5,584 nucleotides of DNA from contig CAJTSZ010000123.1 of NCBI GenBank assembly GCA_910578755.1, forward strand, positions 1-5,584. The letters are read 5' to 3'. This stretch comes from an uncultured Oscillospiraceae bacterium (GTDB taxonomy: Bacteria > Bacillota > Clostridia > Oscillospirales > Ruminococcaceae). The position numbers and the translations under genes are program-made. The notes under the pieces are model-generated. The model did not search any database. It was not told where the DNA came from and saw only the letters and a program-made list of their open reading frames with translations. This document shows positions 1-5,403 of the stretch, piece by piece (the stretch's first letter is position 1; each line of letters opens with the position of its first letter).

Positions 1-36
1 CCCTTACCTCTCTTTACAGGTTATATCACCCGGCGG

Positions 37-55
37 ATGGCTTAGGTATGCTGTT
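37..55 (+). repeat. 19-bp dispersed direct repeat, copy 1
   Basis: The sequence atggcttaggtatgctgtt is repeated exactly at 3626-3644 in the same orientation. It lies in the leftmost 107 bases, where all three plus-strand frames close before the terminator at 108 (stops at 43-45, 86-88 and 102-104). No recognisable protein end is visible there, so the stretch is more likely a 3' untranslated tail or an intergenic repeat than coding sequence. The segment just left of this copy (1-20) resembles, in inverted orientation, a segment left of copy 2. Function unknown. Confidence 0.6.
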
Positions 56-107
56 CGTTCATTGGGGGAGGCGGCACTATTTTTGTAGGATTGGCGGCCC
101 ATAAAAT

Positions 108-163
108 GGAAAACCTCCAATCCCCTATATAAATATGGGGACTGGAGGTTTTCCCGCTTTTTT
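108..163 (+). terminator. Rho-independent terminator of the unseen upstream gene
   Basis: A perfect 12-bp stem pairs 108-119 with 143-154. After one A·C mismatch, five more pairs follow (121-125 with 137-141), leaving an 11-nt AT-rich loop. A run of six T at 158-163 follows on the plus strand. This marks the end of a plus-strand transcript entering from the left, so secG is not simply read through from that unit. Confidence 0.9.
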
Positions 164-174
164 GCAGTTTTCTA

Positions 175-203
175 TTGCCAAAATGCGGGTAAGGTGCTAT
201 AAT
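175..203 (+). promoter_or_regulatory. Sigma-A promoter of secG (extended -10)
   Basis: The -35 box TTGCCA (175-180) and the -10 box TATAAT (198-203) are separated by exactly 17 bp. A TG at 195-196 adds an extended -10 element. Transcription should start near 210, giving a leader of about 77 nt before secG. The promoter begins only 12 bp after the T-run of the upstream terminator, which makes secG an independent unit. Confidence 0.85.
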
Positions 204-273
204 ATTTTAAGTTAAGTAGTAAATTGGGGGGATTCCCCTGTTTCTAAAGAGAATATGGGCCAAAAGGGCAGAT

Positions 274-279
274 GGGAGG
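274..279 (+). promoter_or_regulatory. secG ribosome binding site
   Basis: GGGAGG at 274-279 sits 7 nt before the ATG at 287. This decides the start: the in-frame ATG at 272 would add five residues, but it precedes this site and has no comparable one upstream. Confidence 0.85.
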
Positions 280-286
280 TTCCACA

Positions 287-532
287 ATGAGTGTTTTTGA
301 TATTATCGGCGGTATTTTGCTGATACTGGTTGCTATTTGTGTAATTGCTACTGTTGCAATGCAGGAGGGCAGCAAATCCGGCGTTAACGCGCTGGGTGGG
401 CCAAATGCCGATACCAGCAGAAGCCATGGCAAAACAATGAACGCTATGCTTTCCAGAGCAACAAAGTTCTTTGCGATTGCGTTTTTTGCTTTAACAATTT
501 TAATTGCTGTTGTTGATAAGTTTGTAAAATAG
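287..532 (+). CDS. secG: SecG, protein-export translocon subunit
   Basis: SecG is the small auxiliary membrane subunit of the SecYEG channel, which with SecA exports unfolded preproteins across the cytoplasmic membrane. The protein of 81 residues is normal for Gram-positive SecG. Seen in the sequence: a first hydrophobic helix (about residues 4-24), then the conserved cytoplasmic loop with Q26-E-G, KSG and a following GG at 37-38, a hydrophilic stretch (39-58), and a second hydrophobic helix (about 60-78) ending in VDKFVK. This two-helix layout with the QEG…GG loop is diagnostic of the family. The start at 287 is chosen for its ribosome binding site. It has its own promoter and terminator, and rnr follows 482 bp downstream as in many Firmicutes. 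No abnormality is visible. Confidence 0.93.
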   Translation: MSVFDIIGGILLILVAICVIATVAMQEGSKSGVNALGGPNADTSRSHGKTMNAMLSRATKFFAIAFFALTILIAVVDKFVK

Positions 533-537
533 GTTTT

Positions 538-568
538 AAAAATACTCTGCTTCGGCAGGGTATTTTTT
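538..568 (+). terminator. secG terminator with UUCG loop
   Basis: The stem 541-550 (aatactctgc) pairs with 555-564 (gcagggtatt), with one G·T wobble, around a TTCG tetraloop at 551-554. Flanking A (538-540) and T (565-567) runs extend it, and the T-tract continues to 568. It starts 6 bp after the secG stop codon and should separate secG from rnr transcription. Confidence 0.92.
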
Positions 569-687
569 ATGCCAAAATATTTTCCATAAGCTTTTATTTA
601 ACACAAGTATATGGCGCCCAGTCTTTCTTTTTGCACAAAAAATAGGTTTGCTTTGTTCCATTATTTTTACTGTTTCACAATAAAAAG

Positions 688-716
688 TTGATATATGGGC
701 AATATGGCTCTATAAT
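688..716 (+). promoter_or_regulatory. Sigma-A promoter of rnr
   Basis: TTGATA (688-693) and TATAAT (711-716) are 17 bp apart, matching the sigma-A consensus in 11 of 12 positions. Transcription should start near 723. There is no gene between it and rnr, so it most likely drives rnr through a leader of about 290 nt. The upstream stretch 569-687 is AT-rich and shows nothing recognisable. Confidence 0.82.
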
Positions 717-796
717 AAGTATAGAGGCCCTTTTATAAATACATTGCACCATCTTCCCCGTTGGAAAGTTTTTCTAAGGTTTTCAAGTGGAGTCCC

Positions 797-847
797 AAAC
801 TTGCAAGGGGCGTTCTGGGGCCTTCATTTAGCAGAAATGTATCACGC
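797..847 (+). repeat. 51-bp direct repeat, copy 1
   Basis: This copy matches 895-945 at 48 of 51 positions, and the two copies are 98 bp apart. Left of this copy (776-796), the sequence aaggttttcaagtgg is only a blurred version of the palindrome preceding copy 2. Copy 1 may therefore be an older, decayed unit. It is not coding by the frame argument given for the leader. Confidence 0.85.
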
Positions 848-872
848 TGTTTTCTTTGTAGAAAATGTTCCG

Positions 873-900
873 AAGTTTTGTGGCCAAAGCCACAAAACTT
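873..900. repeat. Perfect 12-bp palindrome (stem-loop) in rnr leader
   Basis: The arms aagttttgtggc (873-884) and gccacaaaactt (889-900) are exact reverse complements around a 4-nt loop (caaa). No T-run follows on either strand, so it is not a usual terminator. A sequence of the same plan and length occurs at 5508-5535, suggesting a dispersed palindromic repeat family. Confidence 0.8.
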
Positions 901-945
901 GCAAGGGGCGTTCTGGGGCTTTCATTTAGCAAAAATGTATTACGC
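895..945 (+). repeat. 51-bp direct repeat, copy 2
   Basis: This second copy differs from 797-847 only at three C/T or G/A positions. Its first six bases form the end of the right arm of the palindrome 873-900, so palindrome plus repeat may form one unit. Confidence 0.85.
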
Positions 946-1002
946 CCCGTTAAGTATAGAATATTCATTGTATACAAGCCTTTCCCTTATGGGCAAAGCA
1001 GA

Positions 1003-1007
1003 AAGGA
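1003..1007 (+). promoter_or_regulatory. rnr ribosome binding site
   Basis: AAGGA at 1003-1007, followed by AA, lies 7 nt before the ATG at 1015. A start-stop pair (ATG 1009-1011, TAA 1012-1014) lies between this site and the rnr start. Confidence 0.75.
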
Positions 1008-1014
1008 AATGTAA

Positions 1015-3273
1015 ATGAAAGAACGTAATTATTCCAGTAAAAGAAAACATGGGGGAAAGCCCAAATATCCACCCAAAACAAAGGCCCAAAAAAGACCTGC
1101 TGTAAGCAGGGCAAAAGGTTTTCATTTTTCCATAAAGGACAGGATTTTGGTTGTCTTAAAACGCCGAGGCGGGGAACCTATTTCCGTAAACCGCTTGGCT
1201 GGGGCGGCGCAAATTTCCTCTAAGGAAAAGGCGGAATTTTGGGAATTGTTAAATCAAATGATACAGCGGGGAGAACTTACAAAAACGAAAAACGGCTTGT
1301 GCCTGTCCAAAGCTGGGGCCCTGCCCAAAAGGAAAAAAGCGGCCTTGAAACCAGTAAAAGCCCAGGTAATTACCATAACCGAAAAGTTTGGCTTTGCCAA
1401 GCCGGAAAGCGAGGATCCGGAGGCAGAGGATATTTTCCTCCCTGGGCGGATGATGATGGGCGCCATGCCGGGGGATGTGGTGCTAATTCAGCCGGAGCAG
1501 GGCCGTGGCAGCCGCATGGAGGGCACTGTTGTTGAAATTTTAGAAGAAAACAACGAACCCTTCACTGGCGTTATCACCAAGACAGAGGGCTTGTGGCAGA
1601 TTATCCCCGATAAAAACATTCGCTTCCCCTTACACATAGAGGCTAATCTTTTGGGCGGCGCCAAAGAGGGCGACAAGGTTTTGGCACAGATTTGTGCTAG
1701 GGGCAGCGGCCATTTCTCCCACAAGGTAAAAGTATGCCAAATATTTGGCAGCGCCAATTACGCGGAAAACTGCTGCCAGGCTGTTCTTGCCTCTTACCAC
1801 GCCCGTACCTTTTTTGATGAGCCAACTTTGGCTGAAGCAAGAAAGGTTGTAGAAAAAGGTATCCCCTTAAAGGAATTAGAGGATCGGTTGGATTTAACTG
1901 GCCTGGATATTTTTACTATTGACTCTGCCGACAGCAAGGACCTGGACGATGCTGTTTCCTTGGAAAAAACGGACAGCCATTGGGAGCTGGGGGTACACAT
2001 TGCCGATGTCAGCCACTACATCAAACCCAATTCCCCCCTGGATAAGGAGGCTTACCAGCGGGCTACCTCTATTTACTATGCTGACCAGGTACTGCCCATG
2101 CTTCCCAAGGAAATTTCCAACGGGATTTGCTCCCTAAACCCTGACGAGGTTCGCCTTACCTTTTCCGCCCTGGTTACACTGAATTTTAACGGGGAAATTA
2201 CGGGATTCCGTTTTGTAAAAAGCTATATTCGCTCCCGGGTGAAAGGTGTGTACAAGGAAATCAACACCATTTTGGACGGCAGCGCCTCCCCGGAAATTTT
2301 GGAGAAGTACCACCAGCTTATCCCACAAATCCACCTGATGCGGGAATTGGCAGCGGTGCTGATGAAAAACCGTTTCCAGCGCGGTTCCATGGACATTGAC
2401 TCAATGGAGCCCAAATTTATTATAGAAAACGGCCGCGTCGTAGAAATTCAGTCCCGGGAACGGGGCGAAAGTGAACGAATTATTGAGGAATTTATGCTCA
2501 CTGCAAACCAGGCAGCCGCTACCTTAGCTATGGACCAGCTTCTGCCCTTTGTGTACCGGGTACATTCCAATCCGCCTGCGGGCAAGGTGGAGGCCCTCCA
2601 CGAAATGCTGCTGAAAATTGGCATGGAAGCTTCGGCCATTACCGATGGGCTCACTGCCAAGGATATGGCCAATGTGCTTGCTGCCGCCCGCGGGACAGAC
2701 CTGGAGCAAATGGTGAATAACCAGCTGCTCCGCACTATGGCAAAGGCGGTGTATTCAGAACAGAACATTGGCCACTTTGGGCTGGTGCTGAAGAACTACG
2801 CCCACTTTACCTCGCCAATCCGCCGTTATCCCGATTTGATTATTCATCGCATCCTTTCTTCCTACGTTGGCGGAGCCCCAGCCTCCAATATTGTAAAGCG
2901 CTTTGGCAGCTACGTTGGAGATGCGGCCAAGCACTGCAGCGATATGGAACTGAATGCCGTTAATATTGAACGGGATTGCGAGGACTGCTACAAGGCGGAA
3001 TACATGTCCCGCCATTTAGGGGAAGAATTCCAGGGGGTAATTACCACTGCTGCTTCCTTTGGGTTCTATGTGCAGCTTCCTAACAGTGTGGAAGGGCTGG
3101 TCCATGTTCGTACCTTGCCCCAAGGCGATTACACCTTGGAGGATGGCATGGAACTGGTGGAAAACCTAAGCAACACCCGGTACTGCATAGGGCAAAAGGT
3201 CATTGTTTGCGCAGTTAACGCGGATGTTTCCGCCGGCCAGGTAGATTTTGAATTAAAATCGGTAATAAAGTAA
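1015..3273 (+). CDS. rnr: RNase R, 3'-5' exoribonuclease
   Basis: RNase R is a processive, hydrolytic, Mg-dependent exoribonuclease of the RNB (RNase II) family. It degrades structured RNA in mRNA, rRNA and tmRNA-linked quality control. The protein has 752 residues, a usual length. Domains seen: a basic N-terminal tail (1-28, 11 K/R); a winged-helix-like region (about 36-100); two cold-shock/OB domains (about 115-178 and 183-245); the RNB catalytic domain (about 285-615); and a C-terminal S1 domain (about 670-748). The metal-binding motif TIDSADSKDLDD (301-312) supplies D303, D309, D311 and D312. Also present are MLPKEISNGICSLNP (362-376), MLTANQAA (494-501) and HFTSPIRRYPDLIIHR (597-612). 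The more usual G-E after the first Asp is S-A here, which spares the metal ligands. There is no basic tail after S1. The start is fixed by the ribosome binding site. The smpB gene that often follows in Firmicutes is not present. Confidence 0.96.
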   Translation: MKERNYSSKRKHGGKPKYPPKTKAQKRPAVSRAKGFHFSIKDRILVVLKRRGGEPISVNRLAGAAQISSKEKAEFWELLNQMIQRGELTKTKNGLCLSKAGALPKRKKAALKPVKAQVITITEKFGFAKPESEDPEAEDIFLPGRMMMGAMPGDVVLIQPEQGRGSRMEGTVVEILEENNEPFTGVITKTEGLWQIIPDKNIRFPLHIEANLLGGAKEGDKVLAQICARGSGHFSHKVKVCQIFGSANYAENCCQAVLASYHARTFFDEPTLAEARKVVEKGIPLKELEDRLDLTGLDIFTIDSADSKDLDDAVSLEKTDSHWELGVHIADVSHYIKPNSPLDKEAYQRATSIYYADQVLPMLPKEISNGICSLNPDEVRLTFSALVTLNFNGEITGFRFVKSYIRSRVKGVYKEINTILDGSASPEILEKYHQLIPQIHLMRELAAVLMKNRFQRGSMDIDSMEPKFIIENGRVVEIQSRERGESERIIEEFMLTANQAAATLAMDQLLPFVYRVHSNPPAGKVEALHEMLLKIGMEASAITDGLTAKDMANVLAAARGTDLEQMVNNQLLRTMAKAVYSEQNIGHFGLVLKNYAHFTSPIRRYPDLIIHRILSSYVGGAPASNIVKRFGSYVGDAAKHCSDMELNAVNIERDCEDCYKAEYMSRHLGEEFQGVITTAASFGFYVQLPNSVEGLVHVRTLPQGDYTLEDGMELVENLSNTRYCIGQKVIVCAVNADVSAGQVDFELKSVIK

Positions 3274-3340
3274 ATTTTGTTGTATGAATTCCCTTTTCCG
3301 GCGCATACTATAAGTAGTTTCCTCAACTATCTTGTATGAA

Positions 3341-3438
3341 AGCCAAGGGCGGCAAACGACCTCCTGCGCTTTTATTCAAAATAGTATTGCGTTTGCGGAT
3401 TTGTTTTGAGCAAATATAGCGTGTGCCGTCCCTTGGCT
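3341..3438. repeat. 98-bp element with terminal inverted repeats (MITE-like or structured RNA)
   Basis: AGCCAAGGGCGGCA (3341-3354) pairs with TGCCGTCCCTTGGCT (3424-3438) over 14 bp with a single bulged base, enclosing 69 bp. Both ends are flanked by the triplet GAA (3338-3340 and 3439-3441), which could be a 3-bp target duplication or chance. The interior has no ORF but can form minor hairpins, for example ATTTG with CAAAT around ttttgag. Two readings are possible: a small non-autonomous inverted-repeat element inserted behind rnr, or a structured RNA in the rnr 3' untranslated region. Sequence alone does not decide. Confidence 0.65.
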
Positions 3439-3510
3439 GAAATTTTGTCTATGGGAAACCTGTGCCGTATTTATTTGGATAAGCAATTCCTTTTGAGGGA
3501 ACCCTGATAT

Positions 3511-3549
3511 AAAAAGGTCCCCCTGCTTTTTAAGCAGGGGGACCTTTTT
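3511..3549. terminator. Bidirectional terminator downstream of rnr
   Basis: A long perfect stem pairs 3511-3528 with 3532-3549 (GGTCCCCCTGC core) around a TTT loop. It has five A on the left flank and six T on the right, so it can terminate transcription from either strand. It lies about 240 bp beyond the rnr stop, so the rnr mRNA would include the inverted-repeat element at 3341-3438. From the other side it would serve as a backup for the hydrogenase transcript. Confidence 0.92.
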
Positions 3550-3739
3550 TAATTTTACTTACTGTTCAGCAAGTTTCCCCTGTAAACAGCGGCAAGGCTG
3601 CTTTGGATATGTGCCATGGGAACAAATGGCTTAGGTATGCTGTTTTTTAGTATAAGAGGAAGAATAAAAATAAGGAAATATTATACTTTATATATATTTT
3701 ATGTTATGAGAAAACCTCATAAAACCTCACAAAACCCTA
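3550..3739. other. Intergenic stretch between convergent genes, no gene seen
   Basis: Between the two terminators the sequence is AT-rich and carries only repeats: the second 19-bp repeat copy (3626-3644) and a decamer tandem repeat. The plus-strand frame beginning near 3616 continues into the antisense of the hydrogenase. The only minus-strand short frame, starting at the ATG near 3617, encodes about 20 residues and has no ribosome binding site or recognisable product. No gene is called. Confidence 0.6.
3626..3644 (+). repeat. 19-bp dispersed direct repeat, copy 2
   Basis: This is an exact copy of 37-55 in the same orientation, with diverging flanks immediately outside (g/a on the left, c/t on the right). 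It lies 77 bp beyond the bidirectional terminator and outside any credible gene. Confidence 0.6.
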
Positions 3740-3740
3740 A
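3711..3740 (+). repeat. Tandem decamer repeat, three units
   Basis: Three consecutive units read AAAACCTCAT, AAAACCTCAC and AAAACCCTAA. The first unit also supplies the loop and right arm of a perfect 7-bp hairpin, TTATGAG (3704-3710) with CTCATAA (3716-3722). The array sits immediately beyond the hydrogenase terminator. No function is apparent. Confidence 0.65.
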
Positions 3741-3780
3741 AAAGCACACCCCCCGCCTGGCAACAGGCGGGGGGGCTTTT
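3740..3780 (-). terminator. Rho-independent terminator of the hydrogenase gene
   Basis: CCCCCCGCCTG (3749-3759) pairs perfectly with CAGGCGGGGGG (3764-3774) around GCAA. After a 3-nt bulge (aca, 3746-3748), AAAAGC (3740-3745) pairs with GCTTTT (3775-3780). Read on the minus strand, the GC stem is followed by a T-run. It begins 6 bp past the stop codon of the minus-strand CDS. Confidence 0.88.
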
Positions 3781-3786
3781 GTATTG

Positions 3787-5295
3787 TTATTCTTCCAAAG
3801 ATTCCAATTTCATTTTGTATTTGGAGTCCCAGGCGTTTTGAGATTCCGCATCCTTTTTATATTTGGCTATGGCAGCAGCGGAGGTATTGGCAGGTTGCAG
3901 TGTTCCCATTCCGGCTACACAGCCGCCTGGGCAGCCCATGCCCTCCAGCAAATATCCGTCATATTTTCCCGCGCGGGCCAAAGCTACCATTTTACGGCAT
4001 TCCTGCAATCCTTCTGCATAAACCGTTTTTACTTCTCTGTCTGGTTCGATGCGGTGGATGGCATCCACGACAGCCTGGGCTACACCGCCGCTGACAGCAA
4101 AGCCGCGGCCGGCGCCGGTGCCCTCGTGAAGGGGTTTTCCTTTTGGCAAGGTGGAAAAATCAACATTTTTTGCCTCAAACATACCCATCAATTCTTCAAA
4201 GGTGAGGACAAAGTCCACATCGCTACGGATAGTCCTTCTGCTGGCCTCCAGCTTCTTGGCAGAGCAGGGGCCAACAAACACTACGCGGCATTCGGGGTCC
4301 TGCTGCTTTTGCAGACGGGCGGTAAGTACCATAGGAGTAAGGGCCATGGAAACATAAGGTGCAATATCCGGGAAGGCTTTCTTTACAAACATTGCCCAAG
4401 AGGGGCAGCAGGAGGTTGCCATAAAGGGCTGTTTTGCAGGTACCTCCTCCAAGAAAAGGCGGGCCTCGTCAATGGCGCATAAGTCAGCGCCTACAGCTAC
4501 CTCCACAACGCTGTGGAAGCCCAAGGCCTTCATTGCCGATTCCAGACGATCCGGGGTCATATCCGGCCCAAACTGGCCTACAAAGGCGGGGGCAACAATG
4601 GCCACAACCCGGTCTCCCCGTTTAATGGAGTGAATCAGCTGGAAAATCTGCCCTTTATCCGAAATAGCGCCAAAGGGGCAGTTTACAATGCACATACCGC
4701 AGGAAACACATTTATCGTAATCAATTTCCGCCTTGCCATGCTGGTCGTTATGGATGGCGTTTGCCCCGCAGGCCTTGGCGCAGGGGCGCTCCATTTTTAC
4801 AATGGCGTTGTAGGGGCATACCTCGGCGCATTTGCCGCATTTTACACACTTGCTTTGGTCAATTACCGAATGTCCGTGTTCTGTGGTAATGGCTTTCTTT
4901 GGGCAAATCTCCTGGCAGGGGTGGGCCAGGCATTGGCGGCAGCCGTCGGTAACAAAAATTTCTTTTTCCGGGCAGCCGTTGCAGGCAAATTTAATAATAT
5001 TCACCAGGGGCGGGTCGTAGTACTTTTCCGCAATGGCGCTGCCCTCCACACCGTCCGAGGTGAGGGTGTGCTGGTCCAAGGGGCGCAGGGGCAAACCCAT
5101 TGCCAGGCGGATACGCTCGCTTACAATGGCGCGCTCCAAAAAAATGGAATCCCGGTACTGGGCAGCTTCCCCGGGCACAATGGTATAGGGCAGGGCTGCC
5201 ATGCGGGTATAGTCGCCCCCCTCGTAAGCCAAACGGGCAACTTCCGCAAACACCTTGCGGCGAATGTCTATTACAGATGAATATAAACCTTTCAT
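3787..5295 (-). CDS. [FeFe] hydrogenase, group B type, with ferredoxin domains
   Basis: This is an iron-only hydrogenase catalysing reversible 2H+ + 2e- to H2, presumably cytoplasmic because no signal peptide or membrane segment is seen. The protein has 502 residues. An N-terminal region (1-100) is followed by cysteine sets for [4Fe-4S] clusters: C105, C108, C119, C122, C127, C131; the ferredoxin motif C150-C153-C156-C160; extra C172 and C176; and C196-C199-C202-C206. The H-cluster domain (about 228-470) has L1 TSCCPSW (293-299), L2 GPCSAKKLE (342-350) and L3 EGMGCPGGCVAG (451-462). These supply C296, C344, C455 and C459 as cluster ligands and C295 as the proton-relay cysteine. The Gly in L2, where group A enzymes have Met (MPC), and the overall form match my memory of the group B1/B3 family. 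The start at 5295 has an AGGAGAG site; the ATG at 5349 would add 18 residues and lies just upstream of them without support. It is monocistronic; its redox partner (probably ferredoxin) and the HydEFG maturases lie outside the window. Confidence 0.92.
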   Translation of the reverse strand: MKGLYSSVIDIRRKVFAEVARLAYEGGDYTRMAALPYTIVPGEAAQYRDSIFLERAIVSERIRLAMGLPLRPLDQHTLTSDGVEGSAIAEKYYDPPLVNIIKFACNGCPEKEIFVTDGCRQCLAHPCQEICPKKAITTEHGHSVIDQSKCVKCGKCAEVCPYNAIVKMERPCAKACGANAIHNDQHGKAEIDYDKCVSCGMCIVNCPFGAISDKGQIFQLIHSIKRGDRVVAIVAPAFVGQFGPDMTPDRLESAMKALGFHSVVEVAVGADLCAIDEARLFLEEVPAKQPFMATSCCPSWAMFVKKAFPDIAPYVSMALTPMVLTARLQKQQDPECRVVFVGPCSAKKLEASRRTIRSDVDFVLTFEELMGMFEAKNVDFSTLPKGKPLHEGTGAGRGFAVSGGVAQAVVDAIHRIEPDREVKTVYAEGLQECRKMVALARAGKYDGYLLEGMGCPGGCVAGMGTLQPANTSAAAIAKYKKDAESQNAWDSKYKMKLESLEE

Positions 5296-5300
5296 TTGTA

Positions 5301-5307
5301 CTCTCCT
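5301..5307 (-). promoter_or_regulatory. Hydrogenase ribosome binding site
   Basis: On the minus strand, AGGAGAG (5307 down to 5301) precedes the ATG at 5295, with 7 nt between AGGAG and the start codon. This fixes the start at 5295 rather than 5349. Confidence 0.88.
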
Positions 5308-5320
5308 AACTGTATTATTA

Positions 5321-5333
5321 CCGGCCTTGCCGG
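5321..5333 (-). other. Small GC-rich hairpin in hydrogenase leader
   Basis: CCGGC (5321-5325) and GCCGG (5329-5333) form a 5-bp stem with a 3-nt loop. It lies between the inferred transcription start (about 5356) and the ribosome binding site. No T-run follows. It may stabilise the mRNA 5' end; no regulatory role can be shown. Confidence 0.45.
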
Positions 5334-5362
5334 ATAGCAAAAGGAACAATTCTTACAGAATA

Positions 5363-5391
5363 ATTATTAAAGAAAATCAGGAGTTTGTCAA
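5363..5391 (-). promoter_or_regulatory. Sigma-A promoter of the hydrogenase gene
   Basis: On the minus strand, TTGACA (5391-5386) and AATAAT (5368-5363) are exactly 17 bp apart. This is a perfect -35 box and a 5-of-6 -10 box. Transcription should begin near 5356, giving a leader of about 60 nt. The -35 box lies within the palindromic operator candidate, so a bound repressor would exclude RNA polymerase. Confidence 0.85.
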
Positions 5392-5402
5392 GGGTTTGAC
5401 AA
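5385..5402. promoter_or_regulatory. Candidate Rex operator over the hydrogenase -35 box
   Basis: The half-sites TTGTCAA (5385-5391) and TTGACAA (5396-5402) are perfect inverted repeats around 4 bp. One more pair (5384 with 5403) makes a 20-bp palindrome. Rex operators in Firmicutes have the same 7-4-7 plan, TTGTnAA-4-TTnACAA, with TTGTGAA or TTGTTAA half-sites from memory; only the fifth base differs here. Rex releases DNA when NADH rises, and hydrogenase genes are known members of clostridial Rex regulons. Assignment to Rex is inference; the palindrome and its position are seen directly. Confidence 0.62.
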
Positions 5403-5403
5403 A

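Larger units (their letters stand above)
723..1014 (+). other. Long untranslated leader of rnr, repeat-rich
   Basis: This is the stretch between the inferred start site and the rnr start codon. It holds two copies of a 51-bp direct repeat, a small hairpin (850-854 with 861-865), a perfect 12-bp hairpin (873-900) and a 10-bp palindrome TTGTATACAA (968-977). Open frames cross it only from TTG codons without ribosome binding sites. The repeat copies fall in different frames (offset 98), which argues against coding. No known riboswitch, T-box or leader-terminator pattern was recognised. Whether it acts on rnr expression is unknown. Confidence 0.55.

Noticed and set aside
272..286. Upstream ATG at 272 as secG start
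   Set aside because: It would place the strong GGGAGG site inside the coding sequence and add five residues not typical of SecG; the ATG at 287 has ideal spacing.
797..945. CRISPR-like array
   Set aside because: There are only two repeat copies, each 51 bp and imperfect, with one 47-bp interval and no cas genes nearby.
761..1018. Open frame of 85 codons whose stop overlaps the rnr start (ATGA)
   Set aside because: The overlap looks like translational coupling. However, the frame starts at a TTG with no ribosome binding site, runs through the direct repeats, and the two repeat copies are in different frames.
2448..2768. Minus-strand open frame of 106 codons inside rnr
   Set aside because: It is antisense to the catalytic domain of RNase R, which is clearly the coding frame.
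3341..3438. tRNA, tmRNA or 6S RNA behind rnr
   Set aside because: The stem encloses no tRNA arms or CCA end and no tmRNA tag frame, and it is too short for a Firmicute 6S RNA with its central bubble.
3616..4482. Plus-strand open frame of 288 codons
   Set aside because: Most of it is antisense to the H-cluster domain of the well-supported hydrogenase. It also crosses the terminator and repeats, starts without a convincing ribosome binding site and matches no known family.
4513..5280. Plus-strand open frame of 255 codons
   Set aside because: It lies wholly antisense to the hydrogenase gene; its composition reflects the complementary strand of ferredoxin and H-cluster coding sequence.
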